A program made the translations under genes and the position numbers. From NCBI RefSeq assembly GCF_000003815.2, contig NC_049989.1, forward strand, positions 7,342,195 through 7,404,194: 62,000 nucleotides of DNA, given 5' to 3'. This document shows, piece after piece, positions 35,533-49,698 of this stretch; positions within the stretch are counted from its first letter, which is position 1; every line of letters starts with the position of its first letter. A model generated the notes under the pieces. The model was not told where the DNA came from and did no database searches. It worked only from the letters and a program-made list of their open reading frames with translations. The stretch comes from Branchiostoma floridae. Its lineage: Eukaryota > Chordata > Leptocardii > Amphioxiformes > Branchiostomatidae.

Positions 35533-37343
35533 CATTCCTTTGCAAGAGAATCTTTCTGGTACCTGTGCTGACACCAAAAGCTGTATGGAATGACAGCTAC
35601 TGGTAACATGTTTTCGAAGAGGTAAAATGTGAGTTAAAAGTGCGCATGTCAGTCTAGCTCATGATTGTGGGGGTGTTCAGTCACTGACACCAACAATTCC
35701 TGCCAGACCTTCATGTTGGGGACACCCTTTCTTGCAATGGACTCCATCATCTGTGACTATTGGTATCCAATAATTTTGGTCATTGCCCAAAATGTCTGAA
35801 AACAATATGTACGAAGTGTATTTCAATAGTTCTGAATTGAACATGCATAATAGCATTTCTGAGAGACAGAACTTCCAACAATTCCTGGGAAGCATGCTTC
35901 CAGTCCCCAGTTATTTCTCAGCCTTCAGTGCTCACTACTTTGGTTTACCCCACCACAATGAATAGTCTAGCCTGTCAGGAATGCTGCTTATTTAGTGCAT
36001 GCTCGGCATGTCTACATAAACCAATTCTAAGGTCCTAGTTTTCCAGTTACAGTCACAGCACACAATGCAACAGCATCCTTTGTACAATTGTGTTTGTTGC
36101 CCCATAGAATTTACAAGTAGTGTCAGAAACGCTTTACTTCAATTTACACTGTCACAATATATTACAACACATTTCCTACTTAGCATGTATACATGGAGAT
36201 AAAACAGTTTAAAACTTGCGATAAATATAAGTAGCAAATAGGAAAGTTCCTGAGTAGAGCTGTAAAATGTTTCAGGAAGTTAGAATTATGTATGGAGATT
36301 CAAGCACTTTAAAAACAACATCCATATCACATTTTGTAGCTTTGATACCACATAATTCCAACATTTTTGTTTTTTGATATAAAGGAAGTTATACTTATAG
36401 CATATTTTGTCATGGTAGAAAAAGAGAACAGCATCATTTATAATAGCTGTTACTACAGCAGTTGCATTTTGTTTGAAAAATAAAATACCAATAGCTAAAA
36501 TATATACATTGTAAGTGAATATAATATTGAAAGCTTATTATTATAGTTATACTTACAGACATGTATGGCATTTTTCTTGTGTTTTCACTTGTAATGAGAT
36601 CATAAAACTGATTTTTTTTCATCAACCTCCTTGATTGCATGGAATGCATTGCCTTTACTTTAGATTTCAAACACTAAAACTCAAGACAGAAGAATGATTT
36701 AAGCATTTTTGGATAGACCATGATGGCATATGCAGTCAGTGAGTGTTCAAAGCAATTTTCACCAGTTAATTAAGGCCATTACTGAAAGTAGAATGTCACA
36801 AGAACAGAATCTTTCTCTGAAATTCTCTTGAAATGTATTTTTCTTCATTTATCTGTAATTTGTACAACCTTCACAATCTGACAATTTTTTCTATTTTCTT
36901 GCATGTTCCAGCATTCTTAAAACAAATCCTTGAAACATCTGAAGTTGGTAACTGGCCTTACATGTACCTTGCTCCAAACAACACTACGTAGCCATGACAG
37001 TGGACCACTGACAGTATATCATAGATAGCATAAAACTTTTACAGAACTTTTTGAGACTCTTTTTGTTCAGGTTGCAGATTTACATGGAACATTTACAAAG
37101 AAATGAATATCAATACTAACTTCAGTTACAAAAATTAGCTTGAAGAAATTATAGAAAATACATTTTACAACAGTTCTTTCAAATCCTTTGATTACTTGAG
37201 ATAACATATTTTTTTACTACTTTCATAACTCAAAACGAACTATCATATAATCCATGTAACCTTTACTAATAACATAATAGAAACCGTTTAGGTAATAATA
37301 CAAGTAACCACAAGAAGAAAATGTTCTTTGCACATTTTTGACA

Positions 37344-37570
37344 TTACACAAATTCTTCGCTCTCCTCCAATCTTGGCTTGTCGATGGCGTACTTTGACAG
37401 GAAGGGTCCGAACATGGTCAGCGCCGTCCCCATGATCGCCAGCACGTACCCCCAGCCGATCTCACAGTTCCCGGGGTTGAACGAGGCTGCTGATTGGCCA
37501 CAGTACATCTTGATCACGTTGGACTCCAAGCCGACAGGATAGATGATGAGACCCACCGAGCAGATGACAA
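37344..37570 (-). CDS. LHFPL2-like: LHFPL tetraspan family protein, last coding exon (partial gene)
   Basis: LHFPL proteins are four-pass membrane proteins of the claudin-like superfamily. On the minus strand an acceptor CCTCTCTGCAG is followed by two bases completing a codon, then 74 codons and TAA. The peptide starts VICSVGLIIYPVG (end of transmembrane segment 3), continues with an extracellular loop holding two conserved cysteines (YCGQSAASFNPGNC) and EIGWGYVLAIMGTALTMFG (segment 4), and ends in an acidic tail, EESEEFV. Human LHFPL2 has GLILYPAGW, YCGHYASAYKPGDC, LGWAFYTAIGGTVLTF and an acidic tail, the closest match I know; LHFPL1 and LHFPL6 share EIGWAYY but differ in the loop. Upstream exons for about 150 residues were not found, so the gene is partial here. 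Confidence 0.82.
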
Positions 37571-37802
37571 CTGCAGAGAGGAGACAAAGGGTGGGTTAGG
37601 AATCAGGAACAGTAGAAATATTGATACATGATCAATATTCATGAACTGATTTGTGTATAATGTACAGCATGCCTTACATTCCCTGTATACTTGATCTAAG
37701 ATGTACATTCAGGTTTGAATTGGAATAAAAGTTAGTTTCAATGGTAATTTCAGCGTACATGCAGACCATTTTTAAAGCACAGTACATCATATTATGGGTA
37801 AG

Positions 37803-37837
37803 CATCAATTAAGACTAAGCATCAATTAAGACTAAAA
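37803..37837. repeat. Short tandem duplication
   Basis: AGCATCAATTAAGACTA occurs twice in succession. Confidence 0.85.
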
Positions 37838-39977
37838 ACATGAAAATACATCATATCTTACAAACAAATCACTTCATTAGTTATTACCCTAGAGTAGAGG
37901 TGAATATATAATCATTCAATTTCTCCTTTTTGTCCTTAACAATAACAATACAATCTTGAGTCATTGAGTCACTCAGCATGTTCCATATGCAGTATTTCCA
38001 TACATGACCTCTGCTTCATGTCTGTGATGTGTTCACCAGATAACGGATGGAGAGACTGGGACTGCTAAAACCTGTACCCATCCCATGTGGTACACTAAGG
38101 CCAGGGCACCAGCTGAGCACCACCAAAACCATTATAATATTCATATTTATAAACATCTCTCCTGCTGGGTCCGGTAATAAGCCTGATCTAACCTACAACA
38201 TGTTGCTGCACCGCTGAGAATATGTTTCACACTATGGGACGTACAGAAGCATCTGTACTCATGTTGTTTTATTGTCGGTCATTTCACTTTCACACACCTG
38301 ACTAGGTTCAATACTGAATATCATCTATGTTTGATGATTCCAAGTAGCCATATGGAAAATTTGGATGTACTTACCACCCGTTTTTGGCATGCAGTTCAAT
38401 TTTCTTACAAAAACTATAAAGACTGTCGCCAAAAATTTTGGCTTTTGTCAGTCCTACGTATATATGTTTCTTCATAACATTTTTCATAATTGCAGCTGCT
38501 ATCATCATTAAAATCTGCCCATGAATCATATGTAGATTCTAATAATAATAGCAATTTTGTTCACCTACAACACCCAAAGCAGTCAGTAATGGCTCAGTGA
38601 TGATGTACATTGTTTTAAAGGTTTCATTGTTTTACTTATAGCTAAACTCTCACAGTAACAATAACAAACAGGCTGCTATAATTGCCATATATTTCCACAC
38701 TGTACATATGCACAAGATCTCATGGGACCATTATAGCCTGGGTTATTACTGTAATTTTGGCAGTGACACAATATTGCTAAGTACTGTATGGTCAAATAAT
38801 GCCAATAAATACATAATTGTAAGGTGCCATCATAATGGCATGCAAATAAGACTGGCATAACTAGATATGAGTAAATATGCAGGATGACAACTCATCTTTG
38901 CTCAGCAGCTTCAGTTTTGGATTGCAAAATAGTATTTCGATATTGATCAAAAGTCTTATATTGTAGAGTTTCAGAAATGTATGGCTAGGTAAGAAGACGA
39001 AATATATTATATATCCGCATTTTCATTTTGTAACAAACATGTTTTTGTAATGAAGCTATCCCTTTTGTATATTTTTCTTTTCAGTACACCATCTTGTAGT
39101 GACACCTCTCCTTTCCTAGAATACTTATTAAAAGTTTTTCATATCTTATATCTATCAAAGATGTGCAGCAATTACTTAATTTCATCTTTTAAGCAATTAA
39201 CATGACTTATTCCCTTGCCAAGTGATCGACATCACTCCAAATATCGTCATTGAACAACTACGTTTAACATTTTCATGTGCATGTATTATCTATTGTGAAA
39301 GTGGCTGCCCATCTATTTAATTCTGAAACATGATATTACGATAATTCTCCAGAGTAAGCTTAAGGTACCCTTATTATGCCTGGACACAGACCCAGCTGAG
39401 CTGACATAATGGTATCAATTATCTAACACAATATCAACAGCATTTACAGACAGGATAGTCAAGAAATAATAACTCATAGTTGTGAAGCTACAGGAACCCT
39501 ATCCTTTGGGAACATAATGATGTACTGGTGGGTTGTTAGCAATTTGCATGGAATAAAAACAAGATAGTTTCAATATTTCATAGTAAACATAGAAGATATT
39601 TTTTGGCTTGGAAGAAGAAATTGACAAGATTGCGCAAAATGGGTAAATTATAGTTGAGAAAAATGAATGTCTTTTCTTTCTGAATCTTTGTGGCCTCATA
39701 CGACAAAAGTCAATATGACACTTAAGTCAAAGGTTTACATGCATAGGTTGCAGTAACTGTATCACCCTGATATAATTCTGAGTTGTATGGAGAAGTCTAA
39801 AACTGCCATACTGAGGATATAATCATTCTATTTTAATTTCATATTCCTTGTGCAAGATGACCAACACAAGATGTAGGTAGCCTGTCACAGTTCATCGTGA
39901 CAGAACAACTGCAAACTAGCAGAAAAGATTAAGAGAGTAGGCCAGGCAAGAACATGGAGGACAGTAGAGTACTCAAG

Positions 39978-40306
39978 CAGGGCTCGAAATACCACCTGCA
40001 TATGCAGGTTAGTGCAGGTAAAATTGGAGCTGTGCAGATATTTTTGGTGTCTACCTGCACTGGTCCAACCACTGGGTTTTGTATATAAATGCCCTATAAT
40101 ATAGGTGTGTATATGGATTGTTATTAGCTGCATTGACAAAGTAGAAAAAGAAAAGAAAAGAAAAAATAGCAATGGTTCCTGAACAATTTTAGTATGATCC
40201 ATACTTCCTAAATTCAGAGTGGTGCAAGTAAAATTTGCCTGGTGCAGGTAATTTTCCATGTTACCTGTAACAGTGCAGGTATGCAGAAAAAGTATTTTGA
40301 GCCCTG
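39978..40306. mobile_element. hAT-like MITE with 5-bp target duplication, copy 1
   Basis: The 329-bp unit starts CAGGGCTCGAAATAC and ends GTATTTTGAGCCCTG, an inverted repeat of 15 bp with one mismatch. TCAAG stands directly on both sides. The ends are studded with GTGCAGGTA or its complement TACCTGCAC, in both orientations, as expected of subterminal transposase-binding sites. It is a clear relative of 51937-52268. CAGGG ends are typical of the hAT superfamily; 5-bp duplications are a minority form there. Confidence 0.82.
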
Positions 40307-43300
40307 TCAAGTGAAACTGAAAGCTTGTAGAGTTATGAATGGAAGCTAGGAAGAACAATGACTTGCAAGAGACAAGAGATAATTGAGAACAATGTCCCCC
40401 CTCAGTACATAATGATAAGTGTCATTGATGATGATGAAATTTATCTACTATCATCATAGTAACTATGATGGAGCTTGCATCATTTGTAACTCTTGTAGGG
40501 TGTTTACCATCAGACATAACCAGTAACTAAAAGTTATCAGTGGCCACCAGTCCCAACAGAATTCATAAATAAAGATTAGTCAGTTTGCTGAAGCTGTAAA
40601 TCTGCCAGAATGCTCCACTAAATCTGCACTGCGCTGTTACAAATGCTTTGACTCCCGTTTTATGCCTCATCATTTGCATGATCATTTCACTCCCAACAAA
40701 AGACATGTCTAGGATTTTATGGCTGTGGACATGAAAAGCTATTTTCAAAACTCCATTAGTATTGTACTTTAATGTTCATATTTGGCATCGTCGTACAAAC
40801 GATCGCTTCTGTCTCATGAATACGACATGAAGAGCTAATCATTCAGTGTAATTTTTTTCTGAATTGGAGCCAGGAGAAATGAGGCATGCTGTAACTCCTG
40901 CTATTTCCTCAAGGCTATTTCATTTTGAAAGTTCAAGGGGGGCTGTGAGTAATATTAAAGACTATGAAGGAAAATTCCTTTGGGGGATGGTAGTTAAATG
41001 AAGAGTGGCAGGAAGAGTTTTATGTAGAATATCCTTAAAAGTATGTCTGAAATTTATTACAGCCTGCTATTTATTTTCATATCATACTTGTATACAGGTC
41101 TGAAAAAAATATTACAAAACAGATCATTATGATCAATAGCTGGTTGAAGTTCTGAATATTAAAGTTTCGATTTCCGTCCACTGTTTGATGAGTTTCCGGT
41201 CCGGTGGTGCGTGCCAGATTTGTGGTGTAAATGGTGATTTGTTCGCAATGGTGGCTGACGTTGTTACCGCATCAATGGAAATAAAAAGGCAATAGCATGC
41301 TCCATTTCTTTGGGCTAGATGTGATGTCTTTCCTTTTCATAGAATAGTGCGGCCTTTTTGGGTGAATGTTAAATATCTTCTTAAAATGTAATTCTTAAGT
41401 TAATTCTTTCATTTGGTGTCTTAAATAGCCTGAATATTTAAGTCAAAAGTAACTGAAAAACAAGCAATTTGAGATGATAATAGACTTCAACCCATTATTG
41501 CTTTATTGCCCTTCCATTCCCACGGACAAAAATAAAAAAAATAAAAATACAATGCTATTTGTATATTGGGGACTGCAGAAACACACACAGACACACTCCG
41601 ACACACAGGCAGACAGACAAGCGAAAAGCGATACATGCATTTCATTGTATGGCTACAGCCTCAACCTTGAAGACACTTCCTAGCTTCACCATTTTTCCTG
41701 ACAACCCTTATATCAATAGCATAGCACACTTGGAACAATACAATATTACCTCCCAGTATCTTCTCGGAGATACATGTATATGTACTGTATGTCCATACGC
41801 ATAGCATTCATTTTATCCGACATACTCCTTCCAAATTGAAATGCTGACTCAGATCATGCACATTAAAGTATGTATTAAGCAGTTCTATAAGTTTTAAGAG
41901 AGGCAATTGATTTTTCCCTTGGTTGGATTTACTGCAGCACATCTTTCTATATGACCAAAGGCGTTTTTTATCTATATGCTAATTACTCCTTTGTGAAGGT
42001 GCATATTGCAATTAATGCTCTGGAGTAAGACATGGTAATCTGGGTCACCAGCGGCATAGTGTTTTCTCATTATCTACTGCTAACGACCCTTAAATACATA
42101 CTCCTCTTTCTTCCCTGTGCCCACAGAGTCATTACAGTCAGGTTTTATTCAGAATCTGAAAAAAGTCATACAAAGTTGTGTGACTAGAATCTGGTTCACT
42201 TCAAATGTGATTTTGGGCTACTTCCAGAATAAAATGTGACTACTAGTTCCATAAGGTGCTTCTATCTTTTATCGTTTTTATTCATAATTTTTGACAAGAA
42301 AATTCAACTTCATTCAAGCCTGTTTTATCCTCCTTCACTATCTATAGGGTACTCATAAAAAATCTACATTATTTTCCCTCTTAATAATAACTGAGTCTTA
42401 ATAAAAATACTTAAATAACCCAACTTTTCTAGAGGTCTTGTCTGGTATCACAGCTTGCGTTGTACATGAAAATCACTTATACTGGGTAAAATTGGATGCA
42501 AACTTGACTAACAACGAAGAATCAAAAGCATATAGCAAGGTCGGACCAGCTCATTATACTAGTAGATGGCATGAGAAACAAAAATGACCTGCACGCTTAT
42601 TTTCCATTACACCACATATCCCCTATATGATACTGCCTATGTCTATAGGGTCCCTAACATAAAATATCATCCGCTGAGATTGGATCCCATCACAGAGAAG
42701 CACTCTCCCAAATTGCTGTTTATATGTTGCAGTTAAATAGGGAAAGATTTGACCATCCCCAAGCACCAGGGCACAGGTGCAGGCACCCTGTTGATCTCTG
42801 CCCCTGTGGCAGCCCATCAGCATTCAGTCCTGATTGGCTAATTGACTTGTCAGCATCTCCAGTTCTTTCCATCTATCACCTGCACTGTAAAGGAGGGGGT
42901 GACTAGTTCAGCCAACTTTTCTTCTTCTAACTACTCACTCACTCACTCACTATCAATTGTTTCATTATACTGCTGCTGGGATCCCTGACCCAGGGGTTGG
43001 TAGCAGTTGGCTAGTCTTCACACGGCACTTCCATGCTGCTCAAAGGTATAATCAAGTAATATGTACCTTTGCCAAACCTCCCCAAGACATGTCTACCCTA
43101 ACTCCTAAGCTAAGTCTACATGCATTTCAATCAAAGAAACCTTTCCCAAATTACATTCTGAAAAAGGCAGTTACTTTCCAAGTAAAAATGTGCATATTTC
43201 CGCACATATTAATAGAAATCTATACATGTTTCTGATGGAAAATCAGTATTTTAGATGCGCTTACACGGGTAAAACTGAATACGGGTAAGGATAGGCTATC

Positions 43301-46300
43301 TCTTTGAACACACAGCTTTCTATGGACACATTTAAAATCCTTGTTGAGCCTATGTATCCTGCTATAGCCCTTATCCTTATGAAGCCCCCATTCTATTGGC
43401 AGGCTGAGAGTAGAATGAAAACCACCCCAGCCATCCACACACTCCATACAGCAGTAACATTTATCATCTTCAGTTCTCAACAATTTCAATTTGGGAAGTT
43501 TTTGGACATAGCATGTAAAGCAACTCAATCATATGTTCAGTAGTCAGTAAAAGCTGTACTAAATTTTTTACTCCCCCTTTTCTCGAATGCTCAAGAAACA
43601 AGCAGAAACTTAGTTAAGCCTCAGTAGAGTGCTGAACATTTACTACTCTGTACAGAGACTGCTTTGATCAATAAGCCACCCCTCCCCAGGATAATAGCAA
43701 AGCTTTCAGGGAAAACCTTTGGGTATCACTGATGAACAATCTACAGCAGGGTCATCCATTGTAATGCATTAGGTGCACATTAGATTGGCAAGGTAGTTTT
43801 TACCTGTCTATGAGAATCACTGACAAATGGTGCATCATCCATTCCCCAAAGTAGTTTTTGGCTTATGACTGACAGTTAACAATCAAATGTGCCTTGTATG
43901 ATATATTTCAACAGCACGACAATGTGTTTTATACATTGTACACATGTTGTTTAAAATGATAGAGATAAGTTTCAGTAATCAATAAACTTTGGACATACAA
44001 ATAGCTGGCAGATTCCAGAGCCTAAAAAAGCACATACAGGAAAATAAAGCTGCTTTTCTAAAACTTTAAAGTTATGTGTCAGATTTCATTATAGATAGCT
44101 TCAAATATGTACATAATTCAAGGCTATCTTTCATCTCAAATTACAAAACTGTCTGGTAAAGGGCACTCATGGATTATTCATGAGAATCAGGGAGAAAATG
44201 CTTTTAAGTCTTATTTTATGACAGCCTTCTAGTCTGACTTTTTTCCTTTGCTATTGTATTCACCCTACAATATATGTTTTGATTGCCAACCTGCTAGTAA
44301 AGATGCAAATTATCACAAGAAATGCATTGTGACATCAATAATTATAATATCAAATGTCAATTACCTCCATTCATTGGTCTAATTTGCCAGAAATAACTGG
44401 ATCAGGAAACTGACTTAGGCATCTGATCCCCTATTCAACACCATCATTTAAACATTTGGTATTTACTTTCCTACAAGCCCCTTTATCGATCCACAGTAAC
44501 GCCACAAAAACGCAATTATTTTCACACCGTGTCCACCATTTTTCAGCCCTGACAAACTGCCAGGAGACCCAGTAGTAGTAATAGTATGCCTGTAACAAAG
44601 GTTACCAATCTGTCTCCAGCGAATCCCACATGAGTAAATGCTGCTGAGATTGGACACATATCTCACCAGCATGCCAACTAGCCCTTATCAGAGTGTTCCA
44701 GTCAGGCAGCTCTGTGGAAGGCATTTCAGTACCACGGCCATATAGCTCCTATTGAAGGTCATCTATAGCATGTATTTCTCTGTATTACGGTAACTTAAGT
44801 GCAACACTTCACAGGAAGTTCTAGTAACAAACTGACAACTTCTAACCAATCCTTCAATGTATTCATTCCCCAGTACCAGCTAGACTTCTCGGTTAGATAT
44901 TTCGTCTTGTCATTATCATATAGTCTTTTGCATTGATTTCAAACCAATACCATCCACATTTTCTCCATGTCACAGGGCAGAAATAAGAATATTTGTGTAA
45001 CATGCTACTCCATCGCCTTCATGATAGACAAATGCTGTTTCTAAGGGTTCTAGGGTTCTAGCCAGCCTGAATTTTTTCCTGGCCTTTTGGTATGGTCTAA
45101 AATTCTGATGAGTGCGGAACATTTTTGTGTGCCATGGTAGATGGTTCAAGTACATGTAAATGTTGGCTGAAAAGTACAGATATCTTTAGCCATGTACATT
45201 TATGTATATGTAAAGGTGTGCATGCTTTTCCCCAAGGAGCCTTAGGTCACCATCATTCTGTGTAGGGGGCAGTGTGCACAACTGCAGATAGGAATTTTTA
45301 ATGATCAAGCAGCAATAACGTTCTCCCTGGAGTGTTGTCTATCACGATGTTGGAGCTGTGGTTCTGACAGACCTATAAAATATATTCTACCTCAGCTGCT
45401 GGGATGATACACTGGTTCTGCTGTCTGTAATCTATAATACGGCATCTCCACCCAGTTCTATGTAGAATAATGTCTTTTAGATTTCATCATTTTGTCATAT
45501 GCCTGTGAAACCTTTTCTAACACTTAGTGGCTCAACATATCGCTACATGAATTGTAGACTGTGAAATATATGTATATCTGCAGCTTTTTCATAAATGCAC
45601 AGCTTGACCCTTCAGAATTTACTTAAGAATAAGTACCTAGAGTCTACAACTGAACAAACTTACCATCTTATGTTTCAGAAATCACAATTTGAAGATCAAA
45701 GCACTTCTTTCAGCGATTAACACAATGATTTATGTCAAATAAAACTAAAACAGAAATGCGAAGAGGTTGAAATTGATTTATGGATTATTATGACGAATGC
45801 AGAAGCTCTCTCAAATGGTGTGCACAAAGCCTTTTTCATCAAGTTCATGCCATTCCTCATCACTGGAAATCCACAGGCCTTGTTCCTGTCAGCCACAGTA
45901 TTGCAAACACATCAAGTCCAACCCTAAGTAAAATCTCCCTCATCATCTCCTGGGAGATGGTGAAGAGCAAAAATCCATTTTCTGCAAATGAAGAGACACA
46001 GTCAGCTCAGGGATGCTGATGCTACAGATTATATAAAAAGATGAAAGCTCCCTGGCCAGTAGAAAATCCATCACAGGTTATTGCGTGTGTCTATAGTTGT
46101 AGCTTCATGCTTTGCCTAAGGCAAATACAAATATTACAACTCTCTGGTGTTCTTTTATCACAGCAAAGAGTTCCCAGCAGACACCACTGAACAGGGCATT
46201 CATAGTGGAGGGGGAAACCAGAGCAGGAAGTGCCGAAGGCTCGACATAGGGGTCTGGAAATGTTGGATTCTCTAACTCTCCAAAACAATGTTTCCCTTGT

Positions 46301-46479
46301 GGATATTTTAATACTATGATATTCATCATTTTCATGCAACGTGGGAGTAATAAATAATTTTCGAAACGTTTTGACTAAGCGACAAGACTGATGTTCTACA
46401 AAATACATTGTTTTGTCAGCACATTACGATGTACATTGTAGTTACATGTATGTTGGCAAAGATAATGTTGAAACCGCGG

Positions 46480-46810
46480 TTGGGCTGAAACCTTGGGTGA
46501 TACGGAATACACCGTGTTGTATTTTATTTATGTCATACCCACCTGAGAAAACCCATGTTTTGATGCGAAATGTGCCAGAAGTTGAACAAATTTGGTGCCC
46601 TCGAACAAAAAAGTGTTGCAACAGCAATGTTCCAACGTCTGAATCAGGTATTCGAATTGCCAACCGTGCCGTATTCGGCCCGCTCGAAACAGTTCGATTT
46701 ATTCGAATGGAGCCTGTGTGATACGCCTTTCGAACCAGTCTGATACGGAAGTTACGGCCCGGTCCGGAACACCCGTATCAAACGTTTTCGCGTCACAGGT
46801 ATCACATAAA
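46480..46810. repeat. CpG-rich patch with repeated GATACGG motifs, probable transposon remnant
   Basis: The stretch differs sharply from its AT-rich surroundings. GTGATACG, CTGATACGG and the inverse CCGTATCA and GGTATCACA form nested inverted pairs at 46717-46807, and a further GTGATACGG lies at 46497. It includes a plus-strand open frame (46413-46721) with no recognisable product. Element ends could not be fixed. Confidence 0.4.
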
Positions 46811-48539
46811 ATCTTGGACACAACTGGAAAAGTGAAGGTAGCACAATAAGACACAGTGGAAGGGCATTCAAAGACACCTTGAGTACCAATTTCATTTCTT
46901 ATGCAAACACTATAGAAAGACAACTGAAGGTTTGAGATTGTAACTTCATCTAGTTTTGTGGCTCAAAGTAAGCTTGACTGTGACAGCAACAATATTTTCT
47001 CTTGTCCCTGGTGTCTGGAAATGGCCTTGCATGAAGCAGCTGCAATACCAAACCTGCCCACTAGGGAACCTGAGGTCCTTAGGCCATGACCTTGCAACAT
47101 GCCATACTACAGATGAGTGGGATCCATTTGGCTGGATGATTATCTTAATATGTCAAAGTCCCCACTAAGAAATGTCCCATGAATGCAAAATCTAAGAATT
47201 GTATTTCAAAACTTCAACAGTGAGTAACTGCAGACTGAAAGTGAAAAAAAAATGTAACATTACCTGTAATATCTATCTGAAACCTTGATTTAACATATAC
47301 TTGAGGGCATTGCACTTGGATGTTTGGATGATCTATAATTGACTTTAGAAATTTGGAAATTAAGATAAGAACACAAACTATAAATATATTGCAAACCCTC
47401 CATTCATCAACCAAATATGGTAGATACCATGTCTTCAATGCAGAAGTGAATCTGAAGTGAGACCGATCCAGCGGTTGTGACCATTACCTCTGGCAGCACC
47501 ACCCAATAATGGCCAGTAATGGGCTTGTTAATGGTATTAGAGCTGCAGGTATGCGGGCTTCTCCTAATGCACTTAATGTGGCTGGAATTGCCTTTTTCAT
47601 GGACAGCGCAGTAGTGGGGATAATTACTGCTTTGATGACCCCACAAAAGTCTTCACCACAAAATCGTTCAGCCTATACTACCTGTGGTGAAGTGAAATGG
47701 ATTTGAAAAGCTGGAATGCACATTTTAAGTGCCATGTTGATGTTGCCCAATATATAACGGTAAACTAATGACTGTTTCTGGCATATTTCAGCAAGGCACA
47801 GGTCATACAGACCTATATACACCAAATAAATCCTTAGTCTCATTATGAAATACAAACTTTAAGGCTTTGCAGACTGACCAGCCACTTAAGTATGCCATTT
47901 GGCTTTGCAGGCAAGCAACAGACACTGAGTGTAACTGATTTGGCAGCAGTCAATGTCGTCATTGATATAAGAGTAACATTTGTCTGCTAATTTCTCATGT
48001 GTTTTACAAGGAATTTTGCTTCAAGCACTTAGCTCAATTGTTTTGTTCCTTCATTGCCAGGGGATTAAAACCCTTAACAGACCGAGAACCATAGCTAACC
48101 TCTAAGGAGTTCATGTGTAAACTTTGGGTTGACCCCAAGGCCCCATACAGACACTGGGGCACCAGGTGATGACACGCTCATCAATCATCAGATGTCTGGG
48201 GTCTTGGTGTAATTTGTTTGTAACAAGATCAACAGCAATTTCATATTTATCTTCCAATAACAATTTGTCTGCGACTGTGGGTGGATCAAATTTGCAACAA
48301 TTTAGTGAACACAAATGGTAGGGATATGCCAAAATCAAATGTTATACATTGTATGTTCTTTTAATGACATGGAATCTTGTCACTGTAGCACTGGAGAAAC
48401 TGACAATGACCTTTATTGCATATTCATGACCAACATGGGGAAAATGCTTAACGAGTAAAACTTCAGATGGGATTCTGGCAGACATCAGATGATATAAGAT
48501 GTAACCTGTTTCACGTAACCTGTATATTTAAGTTATCCA

Positions 48540-48600
48540 ACCCAATGCATTTAGCCCATGTTGGGCAGGAGTATGCAATAAAGATCATTGTCATTACTTG
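48540..48600 (+). repeat. Possible LINE 3' tail
   Basis: GTTGGGCAGGAGTATGCAAT is followed by AAAGATCATTGTCATTAC. Short tails of the form AATAAAGATCATTGTCATT are common at the 3' ends of CR1/L2-type retroelements. No reverse transcriptase frame precedes it, so this is only suggestive. Confidence 0.3.
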
Positions 48601-49616
48601 TATTCAAAATATTTACATGATGATGTAGATACTTTTCCAACTTCGTCTAGCTGGCATCCTTGGCAGACCGTTTAAAAAACACCTGTTTTACCAGACTGGC
48701 TAACCTGAATCTCCTGTAACAGAAACAGAACCAACTTGACTTTCCAGACTTCATGTGGCTTTAAAAATTGGCATTCAGACTAAGTTGGTTCAGTTGCCTT
48801 AAACAGTCTGGATTTTTTCCACACATCTGAAGGGAAACCAGACCTTACAGGCCTGGAAACTACCTGAACATTTGTTACAGTAAAGAATCCTGACATTTGG
48901 ACCCTTAATACCTTCTGTAAGTGGGAGTGAAGGTACAAATATAGACCACATGTCCTATTTTTCACTTGACCCAAAGGTTGTTGCCATGGCAACCCATATC
49001 TCCCCAATAATCTAGCTGTGTGGACAGTGAATTCCAAAGTTAATGGCATCCCTCTTACATCAGTCATATCCTTGGGAGTTTGGCATGTTCCCACGGCCCT
49101 GCGACTGGACTGTCTTACAACACAGGACATGTTTAGTCTCTTCCTGGGGAAATGTTACCATCTACAGAACTAAACACACTTCAAGCTCAACCACAAACAC
49201 ATAATTCTACTTGGGAGGGCTGGTGTTGAACATTCTTAATGCCCTGAGGTAGATTGCAGGCACAAACTGTGTATCATCTGCTGAGGTTAGTTATTGTACA
49301 CCTCAGCTACATGGGAAATGATGAACACTTTCCTGATAAGAAATCTTAAAGTTAAATCAAAATGATAATCCAGAAGCATAAGTGACAAACAGTGCTCTGA
49401 AGTAATGTAAAAGGGTTAGTTAATGTTTGTCCCTCTAGTGCACATTTTGGTGGAATGTTGATGGTCTTTTGTCATTGGAAGTTTCAGGTTCCTGTTATGG
49501 AAATACTGAAAATTATCACAAGACCTTTAATATAGATTTGTTTCAAAGCCTGCAGGCAAATTATTGCAGGACTAGGTACTCTTCTCTGGTTTACTTGTCA
49601 TCAGACCTGTAACATA

Positions 49617-49657
49617 AGGTAAGATAAGATGAGACAAGATGAGATAAGATAAGACAA
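49617..49657. repeat. AAGAT/GAGAT microsatellite-like tract
   Basis: Imperfect 5-bp units (AAGAT, GAGAC, GAGAT) repeat about eight times. Confidence 0.85.
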
Positions 49658-49698
49658 CTCCTTCAGGTGACAGTAAAGGAACAGTTGGCTCAGATTCA

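Larger units (their letters stand above)
31651..37343. other. Convergent 3' UTRs and spacer between SH2B and the LHFPL gene
   Basis: The 5.7-kb AT-rich stretch contains no coding exon I can support. It should include the SH2B 3' UTR on the left and the LHFPL 3' UTR on the right. Candidate poly(A) signals are listed separately, and a foldback MITE lies at 35236-35342. How far either UTR reaches cannot be told from sequence. Confidence 0.7.

Noticed and set aside
38563-38606. Possible penultimate LHFPL exon ending in GTTGTAG before GTGAAC
   Set aside because: The phase fits the last exon, but a stop codon lies just upstream with no usable acceptor between, leaving at most a 28-nt exon.
39885-40358. 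157-codon minus-strand open frame
   Set aside because: It runs through the hAT-like MITE at 39978-40306, and its peptide is a translation of the repeated GTGCAGGTA motifs.
46105-46335. Minus-strand open frames at 46091-46408
   Set aside because: Two overlapping frames are equally open, neither resembles LHFPL or another known family, and splice sites are absent.
48111-48338. Minus-strand open frame with a protein-like look (LLLEDKYEIAVDLVTNKLHQ)
   Set aside because: No splice signals fit it to a neighbour and I know no family match; kept out of the annotation for lack of support.
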